From Muribaculaceae bacterium (GTDB taxonomy: Bacteria; Bacteroidota; Bacteroidia; Bacteroidales; Muribaculaceae): 64,000 nt of DNA. The notes beneath the pieces were generated by a model, which saw only the letters and a list, made by a program, of their open reading frames with translations, was not told the DNA's origin and made no database searches. A program made the position numbers and the translations under genes. The DNA is taken from positions 1-64,000 of the forward strand of contig JAFRRT010000033.1 in NCBI GenBank assembly GCA_017427945.1. Direction: 5' to 3'. This document shows, in pieces, positions 32,149-40,692 of this stretch (the stretch's first letter is position 1; the number at the start of each line of letters is the position of its first letter).

Positions 32149-33087
32149 TCATCGGTAAAACCTTACCGCCTCGGCAATCTTTTTATTTAGTTCATCAATC
32201 GCCTCGCTCTTGACGGTCAAACCCTCACGCTCTTGGCACGCTTGCTTAACAGCTTGCCTCAAATCGTGTGCCTGTTTTGCCGTCAACTCACCTCGCTTTT
32301 GTGCCTCGGCGATTTGGGCTATAAACTCCACCTCGCCCCCTGCACGCTCAATTAGCGACAAAACCCCTTGCCTGTATAACTGTTGCTTGGTTTTCATTGC
32401 TTGGAAATTTAATTGTATATCGTTGATTTTCCTTATAGCGTTATAGGTGTCACGCCAGCGATTTAGCACGGCGATATAAAAACGCTCATCATACAGGGTT
32501 GCCCCTGTGACAGCTGGCACGCCTAAAACACTCGCCAGCCTGTGGGTGTAACGTTGTTCATACCTCAACACGTTTCTATCCCGGTAGAGGTCGGGTAGAG
32601 GCTCGCCCCTTGCCCTTTGCTCTCGGTTCTTATCATAGAAACACAACCGCTCATCTCGCTTTTGGTAATATAAACCGCTGGGCTGTAACAGTCGCTTTGC
32701 ATAAGCCAGCACGCCCAAATGATTTATATAAACCTCGGTAGGGTATTGAGTAATGAAATTGCACGCCACATCAAGCCTTGTAACGGTGGCGAGGTTCATA
32801 GGTAGGTGTAACTCATCGCTTAACCGCTCCACAGCCCTTTGCACATCGCCACGCCCCATTGATTTAAAGTTATCGCCTAAATACCACTTGCAAAGTGACC
32901 CGTCTTTTACTTTCACTTGCCAACTGCTGGCAGTAACGCTCAACCCGGCGAGTTTGCCCGTTATGACAATTTCACCGTTGCTATATTGGTGTGTGCCTAC
33001 ATCGGCGAGGTAACAGGGCGTTTCCTCTATGAAACTCACCCCCTCAACATCGGCGGCGGTCAACTTGAAATTAACTGTGTCAAACAT
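32149..33087 (-). CDS. Replication initiator, gene II/X (CRI) type
   Basis: This 312-residue protein resembles the phage/plasmid replication proteins of the gene II/X family. Residues 95-115 contain 'VTRLDVACNF', and a later segment has 'VLRYEQRYTHRL', both typical of these rolling-circle initiators. A charged helical tail of about 100 residues follows. The expected role is nicking at an origin to start replication of the excised circle. It lies between two copies of the palindromic repeat, which could include the origin. The family call rests on pattern recognition. Confidence 0.65.
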   Translation of the reverse strand: MFDTVNFKLTAADVEGVSFIEETPCYLADVGTHQYSNGEIVITGKLAGLSVTASSWQVKVKDGSLCKWYLGDNFKSMGRGDVQRAVERLSDELHLPMNLATVTRLDVACNFITQYPTEVYINHLGVLAYAKRLLQPSGLYYQKRDERLCFYDKNREQRARGEPLPDLYRDRNVLRYEQRYTHRLASVLGVPAVTGATLYDERFYIAVLNRWRDTYNAIRKINDIQLNFQAMKTKQQLYRQGVLSLIERAGGEVEFIAQIAEAQKRGELTAKQAHDLRQAVKQACQEREGLTVKSEAIDELNKKIAEAVRFYR

Positions 33088-33093
33088 CGGTGC

Positions 33094-33142
33094 AAATTAC
33101 TAAATCGGTAATTCTTGACAACTTAATATAGTGTCAATTTGC
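33094..33142 (-). repeat. Palindromic repeat unit, copy B
   Basis: It contains TTGACAacttaatatagTGTCAA and AATTACtaaatcgGTAATT, matching copy A. It lies within 10 bases of the replication gene start, so it is either its operator or part of the origin. Confidence 0.7.
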
Positions 33143-33183
33143 TTTGGGGTGGGTTTGAGGTTATCGCCCCCACCTATGGCGGC

Positions 33184-33720
33184 TCACTCGCTGGCGGCGG
33201 CGATGGCTGGGGCGGTCGGGTGTCGGGTGGCTCGCTCTCTCAAAAGGTTCATTTCCTCATCTAGTTCACCGTCACTCAAAAGGTTGTATAACGGTAGGCG
33301 GTCTTTGCTTTTGCCCCTCGCTATAAACAACTCCAAAACGCCCCCTTGCTGCACAACTTTATTAACAACCTCAAAGCCCTCAAACACAAATAAAATAGCG
33401 TCTGCCTCGCCCTTAACATCGCCAAAAGCGAGGTTACTTGCTGGGTCGGGTACATAGATACTTGTTAAGTTCTTACTTTTTATTGTTAGGCTCTTATCTG
33501 CTTTCCTGTGTACATCACCGCTAAATTGGTCGGGTACATCAACAAAGTAAGCAAGTAAATCACCCACGTTATAACCGTCACGGCTGGCGGTCGGTTGCCC
33601 TTGTTTGTCCTGTCGCTTTTCCTCAAAGGGTTGGTAACTCTCGGTGCTGGCGGTGCAATCCAATCGGGTTTTACTCTTGGTTGCTACACGCTCAAAGCGG
33701 TAGTAATCGGTTAGTAACAT
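33184..33720 (-). CDS. Hypothetical protein upstream of the replication gene
   Basis: This 178-residue soluble protein begins 'MLLTDYYRFERVATKSK'. I chose this start because it overlaps the HTH gene stop by one base (TGATG), giving coupled translation. The position between an HTH gene and a replication initiator would suit a single-strand DNA-binding or replication accessory protein, but no motif proves it. Confidence 0.65.
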   Translation of the reverse strand: MLLTDYYRFERVATKSKTRLDCTASTESYQPFEEKRQDKQGQPTASRDGYNVGDLLAYFVDVPDQFSGDVHRKADKSLTIKSKNLTSIYVPDPASNLAFGDVKGEADAILFVFEGFEVVNKVVQQGGVLELFIARGKSKDRLPLYNLLSDGELDEEMNLLRERATRHPTAPAIAAASE

Positions 33721-34013
33721 CACGCTGCACCCCCTCTCTCGCTGCAATAGGCGGCGGCTTGGCTGGTTAACTCGGTGTCGCTGGCAACTCGGTTGGACTG
33801 TAACCACGCCTCAACCTCACGGCGGTTAAAGTAACACATCTTGCCCATAGGCTTGTAGTGTGGTATCTCACGCCTCATTGTCAATTTGTAGAGGTAACTT
33901 TTTGAAATCCCTAAATAAAGGGCGGTTTCCTCGCTGGTTAATACCTCTTTGGTGGCAAATAGTGTCCTTGCCGTTACCAAATCGGTAATTTGTTTCAAAT
34001 CCTCTTGGCTCAT
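33720..34013 (-). CDS. Excisionase-type HTH protein
   Basis: This 97-residue protein carries a winged HTH of the HTH_17/AlpA kind: 'LTSEETALYLGISKSYLYKL' and then 'KMCYFNRREVEAWL'. Such proteins act as excisionases or regulators in Bacteroidales elements. Codons 7-13 include the sequence TTACCAAATCGGTAATTTGT (+ strand, 33974-33993), identical to half of repeat copy A, so the gene may contain its own operator. Confidence 0.85.
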   Translation of the reverse strand: MSQEDLKQITDLVTARTLFATKEVLTSEETALYLGISKSYLYKLTMRREIPHYKPMGKMCYFNRREVEAWLQSNRVASDTELTSQAAAYCSERGGAA

Positions 34014-34132
34014 ATTCTTTCAAGCGTTAAGGGTCGGGGCTTTCCTGTGGTCGGTGTGAGGCGGCACAATCTTTGCCCTTGTAACTCCACGCTGGGGCGG
34101 CTCACACTCTCACCCCTTTGTGAAATCATCGG

Positions 34133-34140
34133 CAAAGGTA
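34133..34140 (-). promoter_or_regulatory. -7 box of the HTH gene
   Basis: TAccTTTG reads 34140-34133 on the minus strand, about 120 bases before the start codon. Confidence 0.5.
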
Positions 34141-34160
34141 GATGGTAAAGTAAACAAAGC

Positions 34161-34196
34161 ACCCCCACAACAGCCCATTATCGGGATTGTGGGGGT
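34161..34196 (-). terminator. Hairpin after the 403-residue gene
   Basis: ACCCCCACAA (34161-34170) pairs perfectly with TTGTGGGGGT (34187-34196). It lies between the integrase/403-residue unit and the HTH gene. It lacks a strong T run. Confidence 0.6.
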
Positions 34197-34226
34197 AATG
34201 TGGGGGCGGCGGTTGCTTGCTGGCTT

Positions 34227-35438
34227 TCAATCTCCAAAAATTTCCTCAACCTTTTCAATTCCATTGGGGTTTTGCCCTGTCTTTTTAATATCGTTGAGGC
34301 TGGTTGTTAGGTTCTTGCTTTTAACGTCAAACAATCGCTCAAAAGGTTTCCAACTCAAACGCTTTTGCCCCTCGCTATTATAGCCCTTGCCCAAATCCAA
34401 TTTAATACTCATTTCACGGCAAAAGCACGCTAATAGCACTTGGGTTGCCTGCCATTTATATTGCTCGCTCATCAAGCCAGCGTTAACCGCTCTTGCAAAA
34501 TATTTCCTCGCTTGCTCGGTGTCTAACTCGCTGGGCAACTCTCGCCCTGTGCTGGGTTCTTGGCTCGCTTGGGGCTGGTTGCCCTGTTGAGGCTGGGCGG
34601 TGCTGGCGGCTGGGTCACCCTCGGCGAGGGTTGAGGCTCGGCGGTGAGGTGGCAAAGCCTTAATGTAGTGTTGTGCTAACTCTATACTGCCTAAATAATA
34701 ATCCACATCGGTAATTACTCGGTGATATTTCAAGTAAATACCGCTTGTTTCCTGTAATTGCAATAGGTCAACCCCATAGGTGAGCAACAAAGCGTCTAAC
34801 CTGTTGGCAAACTGTGTGGCTGCACTTGCCCACGCCCCACAATAATACTCAATCGTGTTTTTATCGCTGTGAAAAACCACCTCACAAAACCGCCTGTTTA
34901 TATATTGTTGCCTCTCTATATGGTTTTTATACCGCTCAATCATCTTGCTACACGCCTCGGCTTGCTCTTTTGGGGTGGCGGCTGGCTTGCCGTTTACATC
35001 AAATAACTGTTCATTTTGGGGCTGGCTCTCCCACATCGCTTTATCGCTCTCGGTGTCTTTTATCGCCTGTTGTAAGCGTTTTATCTCGGCGGTGGGGTGA
35101 TATATCTTTGCTAACTCGGCAAACGGTGTGAGCAAAGAAAATAAATACCGCTCTCGCTCATCGCCAACAAGCCCCCTCAACTCGCTTTCTATCTCGGCAA
35201 TAATAGGGCTTATTCTACCGCTTTCAACCGTTGAGAAATCAAAAGCCTCGGTTTGCTCTTGCACTTGCTTTGGTAGGGTGTCGGTATAATGTTTCATTAA
35301 CCAATCGGGTAACTCGCCCTTTCTTGGGTAAGGGTTCAAATCGTGCAAATCTCTAACCGCCTCAACAGCGTTACAGGCTACACCGCCACGCTCATAGGCA
35401 CTCAAAAACGCCGTTATGATTGTACTATTATTGTTCAT
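34227..35438 (-). CDS. Hypothetical protein of the element
   Basis: This 403-residue soluble protein has a helical N-terminal 250 residues, a Gln/Pro/Ser-rich linker at about 265-305 ('AQPQQGNQPQASQEPS'), and a compact C-terminal domain ('TEQARKYFARAVNAGLM'...). Such C-terminal regions are common in Bacteroidales integrative elements, but I cannot name the family. The gene starts seven bases after the integrase stop, so it is co-transcribed with the integrase. Confidence 0.65.
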   Translation of the reverse strand: MNNNSTIITAFLSAYERGGVACNAVEAVRDLHDLNPYPRKGELPDWLMKHYTDTLPKQVQEQTEAFDFSTVESGRISPIIAEIESELRGLVGDERERYLFSLLTPFAELAKIYHPTAEIKRLQQAIKDTESDKAMWESQPQNEQLFDVNGKPAATPKEQAEACSKMIERYKNHIERQQYINRRFCEVVFHSDKNTIEYYCGAWASAATQFANRLDALLLTYGVDLLQLQETSGIYLKYHRVITDVDYYLGSIELAQHYIKALPPHRRASTLAEGDPAASTAQPQQGNQPQASQEPSTGRELPSELDTEQARKYFARAVNAGLMSEQYKWQATQVLLACFCREMSIKLDLGKGYNSEGQKRLSWKPFERLFDVKSKNLTTSLNDIKKTGQNPNGIEKVEEIFGD

Positions 35439-35445
35439 CGCTCAA

Positions 35446-36684
35446 TCAAATATTTAACGCTGGTAGGCTGGCAATCGCCTGAGCTTTAAGGCTGTCAACC
35501 GCTCTTGTATATTTCTCGGTGTGTTTCAAACCGCTGTGACCTAACAGGCTCGCCACGGTCTTAATGTTTGCTCCATTGTTCAAGATATTCACGGCAAAAC
35601 TGTGCCTTGCACAATGCCAACTAATGTGCTTGTTAATCCCTGCACGCTTAACCCACCTTTTAAGGGCTTTTAGGCACATTTCATAACTCGGTAAGGGAAA
35701 TATAACCTCGGCTCGGTTATCGGGCTGTGACGGCTCGCCAATCAATTTTAAGTGGGTTTCATCAAGCGGTATCACTACACCGCTATTAGCACTATGCCCC
35801 TTAGTCTTGTTTTGCTCAAACTTTAATAGGCGGTTGCCAAAATCCACATTTGCAAAAGTGAGGTCTTTAACATCACAAAATCTCAAACCCGTATATAGGC
35901 AAAATAGGAAAGCACGCCTAATATTGGGGTTTTCATTATCATAGTGGGTTGAGGCTAACCGTGCAATCTCATCAAGCGACAATATTTCTTTCCTTAATTG
36001 GTTATCATCTATCTTAATGCTGATCGTTTTGCCGTCAACATCGGTAAACGGTTCTTGGTAGTTAAACTTGTACTTAACGCCACAACTCTTATAGACTTTC
36101 TTAAAGCGTGCAAATATGCCTTTTGCCCCCTCGCCCACACTCCTACTTTGTAGGTACTCGGTAAAGTTCAACATCATATCACGGTTTATTTGCTGGGGCG
36201 TAATATGCTTTTGATATTTCTTATACTCGGTTGTATCTCTCAAAAAGTCTTGAAAGCGGTGCAAAGCAATTTCAATCATTCTAATATCTTTCTTGGTGTA
36301 ACTCTCAATGTAGGATTGAAAGTAGGCAACAAAATCAATATCCTTTGGTTTTGCCAGCCTATAACCCTCGTTGCTCTCTAACAGTTCTTGCCCACGCTCA
36401 TAACGTATCTTTTTGGCGAGGGCTAACGTTTCTTTGTTTTGCTGTCGCTCTATCGGGGTTCTTGGGGCTTGCCATAGGAAAAGCCCTAAACGCTCTGTTT
36501 CTCGGTTGGCTTTCTTATAGGTCTTGCCGTTCTTGCTCTCGGCGAGGGTGTAGCCTAAATAAAACTCCAAATATAGGCTCTCTCGGCCGTCACTCAACAC
36601 CTGTGCCATTAACTTAGGGTTATCGCCTGTATTGCCCTCTATTAGGTAAGTGTTGTTAGCCCTGTAATTCTTTTTTGTTGCCAT
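35446..36684 (-). CDS. int: Tyrosine recombinase (integrase)
   Basis: This 412-residue integrase has the usual Bacteroidales layout: an N-terminal arm-binding region, a SAM-like core-binding domain at about residues 105-200, and a catalytic domain. Catalytic residues are Arg in 'TGLRFCD', His357-Arg360 in 'HCARHS', His383 in 'LLGHSGLKH' and Tyr392 in 'TEKYT'. It should join attP to the 3' end of tRNA-Leu. It lies next to the right end, and its promoter region overlaps the arm-type repeats. Confidence 0.95.
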   Translation of the reverse strand: MATKKNYRANNTYLIEGNTGDNPKLMAQVLSDGRESLYLEFYLGYTLAESKNGKTYKKANRETERLGLFLWQAPRTPIERQQNKETLALAKKIRYERGQELLESNEGYRLAKPKDIDFVAYFQSYIESYTKKDIRMIEIALHRFQDFLRDTTEYKKYQKHITPQQINRDMMLNFTEYLQSRSVGEGAKGIFARFKKVYKSCGVKYKFNYQEPFTDVDGKTISIKIDDNQLRKEILSLDEIARLASTHYDNENPNIRRAFLFCLYTGLRFCDVKDLTFANVDFGNRLLKFEQNKTKGHSANSGVVIPLDETHLKLIGEPSQPDNRAEVIFPLPSYEMCLKALKRWVKRAGINKHISWHCARHSFAVNILNNGANIKTVASLLGHSGLKHTEKYTRAVDSLKAQAIASLPALNI

Positions 36685-36713
36685 ATTGCTTTGCTTTTTG
36701 TTTCTCTTTGTTG

Positions 36714-36721
36714 CAAAGGTA
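36714..36721 (-). promoter_or_regulatory. -7 box of the integrase gene
   Basis: TAccTTTG reads 36721-36714 on the minus strand, 30 bases before the start codon. The region where -33 should be falls on the AATAAGCAA repeats. Confidence 0.6.
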
Positions 36722-36736
36722 ATACTTTATTTTCAC

Positions 36737-36758
36737 TCAATAAGCAACCAATAAGCAA
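36737..36758 (+). repeat. Right arm-type direct repeat
   Basis: It is identical to 30898-30919, with two AATAAGCAA units. It overlaps the expected -33 region of the integrase promoter. Confidence 0.7.
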
Positions 36759-36874
36759 TTTTTGTTAAAATAAGGTCTTTTTTTTGAAATCAAGTGAAAA
36801 TATAGGCAACTTAATAGGCTGATTTTCTTTGTTGTTAGTTTCTCTTGGTTATTGTTGTTTGCTGGGTACTTTAT

Positions 36875-36887
36875 CGGCTCTGGGTAC
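36875..36887 (+). repeat. attR core of the integrated element
   Basis: CGGCTCTGGGTAC is an exact copy of the tRNA-Leu 3' end at 30840-30852, without the rest of the tRNA. Confidence 0.85.
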
Positions 36888-36900
36888 CAAGTAAATAAGC

Positions 36901-36946
36901 AATGTGCCGTATCTGAATTAGATGCGGCACATTTTTGTTTTTGTTT
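36901..36946 (+). terminator. Original tRNA-Leu terminator, displaced
   Basis: AATGTGCCG (36901-36909) pairs with CGGCACATT (36925-36933), followed by tttgtttttg. It lies 13 bases after attR and points the same way as tRNA-Leu, so it was probably the tRNA terminator before integration. Confidence 0.75.
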
Positions 36947-37045
36947 CTAAAACATTTTCACCTTATTTCCTGATGCAAAAAACGGCACCTAGTTCCAGCA
37001 AGATACCGAATTATTCATGGAATTAAGAAACAAAGCATTTGCAGA

Positions 37046-38881
37046 TTATACCATCGTTTCTATCTCCTTCGCTCTATCCTCGCTTAATCCCTTTGCTTTA
37101 CGAATTACCTCAAGCAACTGACGAGCCAGACTGCTTATTTCTCCATTTATCATAAAACTCTTCACTGAATCCAGGTATTCTTTTTCATTATCAGTTAGCT
37201 TTGGAGTTAGAGTTTCTTCAAGAAAAATAGCACGATCCTCAGAGATTTCAAGAGCCTTACGGACAGTTTCAAGCATTATGCGAGCATGGTCATTAATTCC
37301 ACCATCTTCCAAACACCTCTTTATCGAATCAAGATATTGCTGCTCTTCTGATGAATATGAATTTTGAATTCCATCGCTTGCGGCCTTTTGACTATTACTA
37401 AACTCACTAAGGGGTTTGAATTCGGCCGTGATTCGCCACATTGTTTCTTCAGTTACTTTTACATGAAACTCTCGTTCACGATGATAATTAGCATTAATGC
37501 TAAAGATCAAGTTCTCATATGCTGCATTCACGTCTATTTGTGATTGTTCATCAAGAGAACTCATTTGTTTAGTGGATATAGATTGCTCAAAGTGCAGTTG
37601 ATTATGATTCAGACGAGCCTCAACGAGATCTTTCCAATCAGGCTCGTTGTCATACCAATGCAAATCATTTGGTAGAGAAGGGTGTTCGTATGTATCAAGA
37701 CTTTCAAAATAACCAACTGTCTGACCAGTGCTACTACTATTCCTCTGAGATTGGCCGGAACTGTACTCTCCGCTCAATTTATGAGTCAATAAACTAACTT
37801 CTCCTCCTGCCTTGATAGCTCTATTATCGATTTCTTCAACAGACGCGCCTCTTATTGACGTAAATGTGATTTTGGAGGCTCCTAAAGAACGAAGTATGCG
37901 CTTCAATTCCCTTATCTTATCCCAAAAAAGGAGTTCTTCATGATTCTCATAGGGGATATATTCATCGGGGTTGACAGGATTAACTATATACAACTTGTTC
38001 CCTGTTGGTCGGCCATACTTGAACTTGATACTTGAAGGAATTCTGTCAATAGTAAAAATGTGATTAATCGAATTTGTATGATCATAAAAACCTGCAATAT
38101 CATCCAGATTGTTAGCTATAAAAATTATTTGACGATTATCAACTTTGATCGGCTTTGTCCAACGATCTAAAACATCTGAATAAAGTTCATTTATATTTTT
38201 TTGTAATTTGATCTTGCGCCAAGTAGTAATATCTGGTGTGAGAGCGGCATTTAATAAATTGAATCTTTGAAGGATGTTATCACTCATGTCTGCTCTTAAT
38301 TCATATTCAATTGATAACAAGTTAGAGTTGTCCGTATGATGTTTCTCAGCGCAATGAAGTGACTCAAGACACAAATTTGAATAATCGTAATTATTACTTA
38401 CGGTTTTAATATGGTCATTACAGTCACAAAAATGATATAATTTCGTTTTAATCAAATTCAGTCTCCATAGTGAATCTTGTCCTATCATTAGTTCAGATAG
38501 ATCCGCCTCGTTAGCTACGAGATTAAAAAATTGTGTCATGTTTTCAATGAATAATGTGTACTTTTGTATTAATTGCTCATTGTTAGAGCACAATACTATA
38601 TCTGTCTCATCAAACATGTTCCATACATAACCACATTTCTCACATTTTTGAAAATTTAAACTATCTCCTAATGATTCAAACATCGACAAGAAATCCTCTA
38701 TTGATCCAGGAATAGACTCAATGAGTTGCCTTTTAGTTATTGAACCCCATAAAGATAAAACTGGATCTAATACGTGTTTGTATAATTCAATATCTTCATC
38801 AGAAATGAATTTTGTATTAATTCTTCCACTACAAATAGGGCAGTGCCGCTCAATACTAATTGGTGTCTTATTAATGTTCAT
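37046..38881 (-). CDS. Unknown 611-residue zinc-ribbon protein with C-terminal repeats
   Basis: Cysteine pairs C14/C17 ('HCPIC') and C80/C83 ('KCEKCG') look like a split zinc ribbon. The middle has an alpha/beta region ('LKRILRSLGASKITFTSIRG') of unknown fold. The C-terminus has two similar helical units of about 50 residues, with 'YLDSIKRCLEDGGI' and 'YLDSVKSFMINGEI', each ending in 'SEDRA'. No signal peptide is present. The gene is clearly more AT-rich than its neighbours and lies beside a tRNA-linked element, suggesting horizontal transfer. It starts 24 bases after the DUF6140 stop. The short acidic helical repeats recall modules of bacterial conflict or stress proteins; this is inference. 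Confidence 0.75.
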   Translation of the reverse strand: MNINKTPISIERHCPICSGRINTKFISDEDIELYKHVLDPVLSLWGSITKRQLIESIPGSIEDFLSMFESLGDSLNFQKCEKCGYVWNMFDETDIVLCSNNEQLIQKYTLFIENMTQFFNLVANEADLSELMIGQDSLWRLNLIKTKLYHFCDCNDHIKTVSNNYDYSNLCLESLHCAEKHHTDNSNLLSIEYELRADMSDNILQRFNLLNAALTPDITTWRKIKLQKNINELYSDVLDRWTKPIKVDNRQIIFIANNLDDIAGFYDHTNSINHIFTIDRIPSSIKFKYGRPTGNKLYIVNPVNPDEYIPYENHEELLFWDKIRELKRILRSLGASKITFTSIRGASVEEIDNRAIKAGGEVSLLTHKLSGEYSSGQSQRNSSSTGQTVGYFESLDTYEHPSLPNDLHWYDNEPDWKDLVEARLNHNQLHFEQSISTKQMSSLDEQSQIDVNAAYENLIFSINANYHREREFHVKVTEETMWRITAEFKPLSEFSNSQKAASDGIQNSYSSEEQQYLDSIKRCLEDGGINDHARIMLETVRKALEISEDRAIFLEETLTPKLTDNEKEYLDSVKSFMINGEISSLARQLLEVIRKAKGLSEDRAKEIETMV

Positions 38882-38905
38882 AAGATTATCTAGATATTTA
38901 TTTGT

Positions 38906-39127
38906 TTAGTTTATACGTACTACATTAAGGTAACTCATATTGAGGATCCCAGCTCTACGAATGTCGATGCCGTAGATGCGCTTAAAGGCATCCACAACGG
39001 GTTGACCGCCATTGGAGAGGACGGGATTGCTCATGGATTGAGTGACGACTTCGACACTCATGCCTGGCTCGATGCGAATGCCGTTATTGTTGCACATCCG
39101 CTTGGTTGTTATCATGAATCTTGCCAT
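38906..39127 (-). CDS. DUF6140-like small protein
   Basis: This 73-residue basic protein begins 'MARFMITTKRMCNNNGIRI', with the later conserved pattern 'GGQPVVDAFKRIYGIDIRRA', as I recall for DUF6140 of Bacteroidales. The ATG at 39127 is preferred over the in-frame TTG at 39148. It has a promoter box at 39200 and leads directly into the 611-residue gene. Confidence 0.75.
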   Translation of the reverse strand: MARFMITTKRMCNNNGIRIEPGMSVEVVTQSMSNPVLSNGGQPVVDAFKRIYGIDIRRAGILNMSYLNVVRIN

Positions 39128-39199
39128 AGTTTTTATACGTTTACACAATTATTTACAACAAATTAACTGGCATGGCAGCCATTAGTTAATGAATATCTG

Positions 39200-39207
39200 C
39201 AAATATA
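39200..39207 (-). promoter_or_regulatory. -7 box of the DUF6140 / 611-residue unit
   Basis: TAtaTTTG reads 39207-39200 on the minus strand, 73 bases before the start codon. Confidence 0.55.
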
Positions 39208-39404
39208 CACATTTTATTTATTCCAGAGCCTCTTTAAGTAGCTAATTCTAGCGCATCGCGCCATAAACTTAGCATTTTATCATAATAATAAACCAATGAC
39301 TTTAAACCGATTTTACTTGAACAATTTGACCTATAGAATGATGACAAAGGGGTGCGCCGTGATTTGCGACACACCCCTTGTCAAAGTGGTATGAAAATGT
39401 GGGG

Positions 39405-40661
<1,257 letters not shown>

Positions 40662-40692
40662 TTAAAAAGCCGTTGTGCTAATAGTTTCATAG

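Larger units (their letters stand above)
30853..36887. mobile_element. 6.0-kb integrated element in tRNA-Leu
   Basis: The element is bounded by the 13-bp repeat. All eight of its genes lie on the minus strand: integrase (36684-35446), an unknown 403-residue protein, an excisionase-type HTH protein, a 178-residue protein, a gene II/X-type replication protein, a DUF5681 protein and two small proteins. A 22-base sequence containing AATAAGCAACCAATAAGCAA lies inside both ends (30898-30919 and 36737-36758). There are no conjugation, capsid or obvious cargo genes. It is probably a small replicating integrative element or a satellite that relies on another element for spread. Confidence 0.8.

Noticed and set aside
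30898-36758. AATAAGCAA repeats considered as a CRISPR array
   Set aside because: There are only two short copies at each end, without regular spacers and without cas genes.
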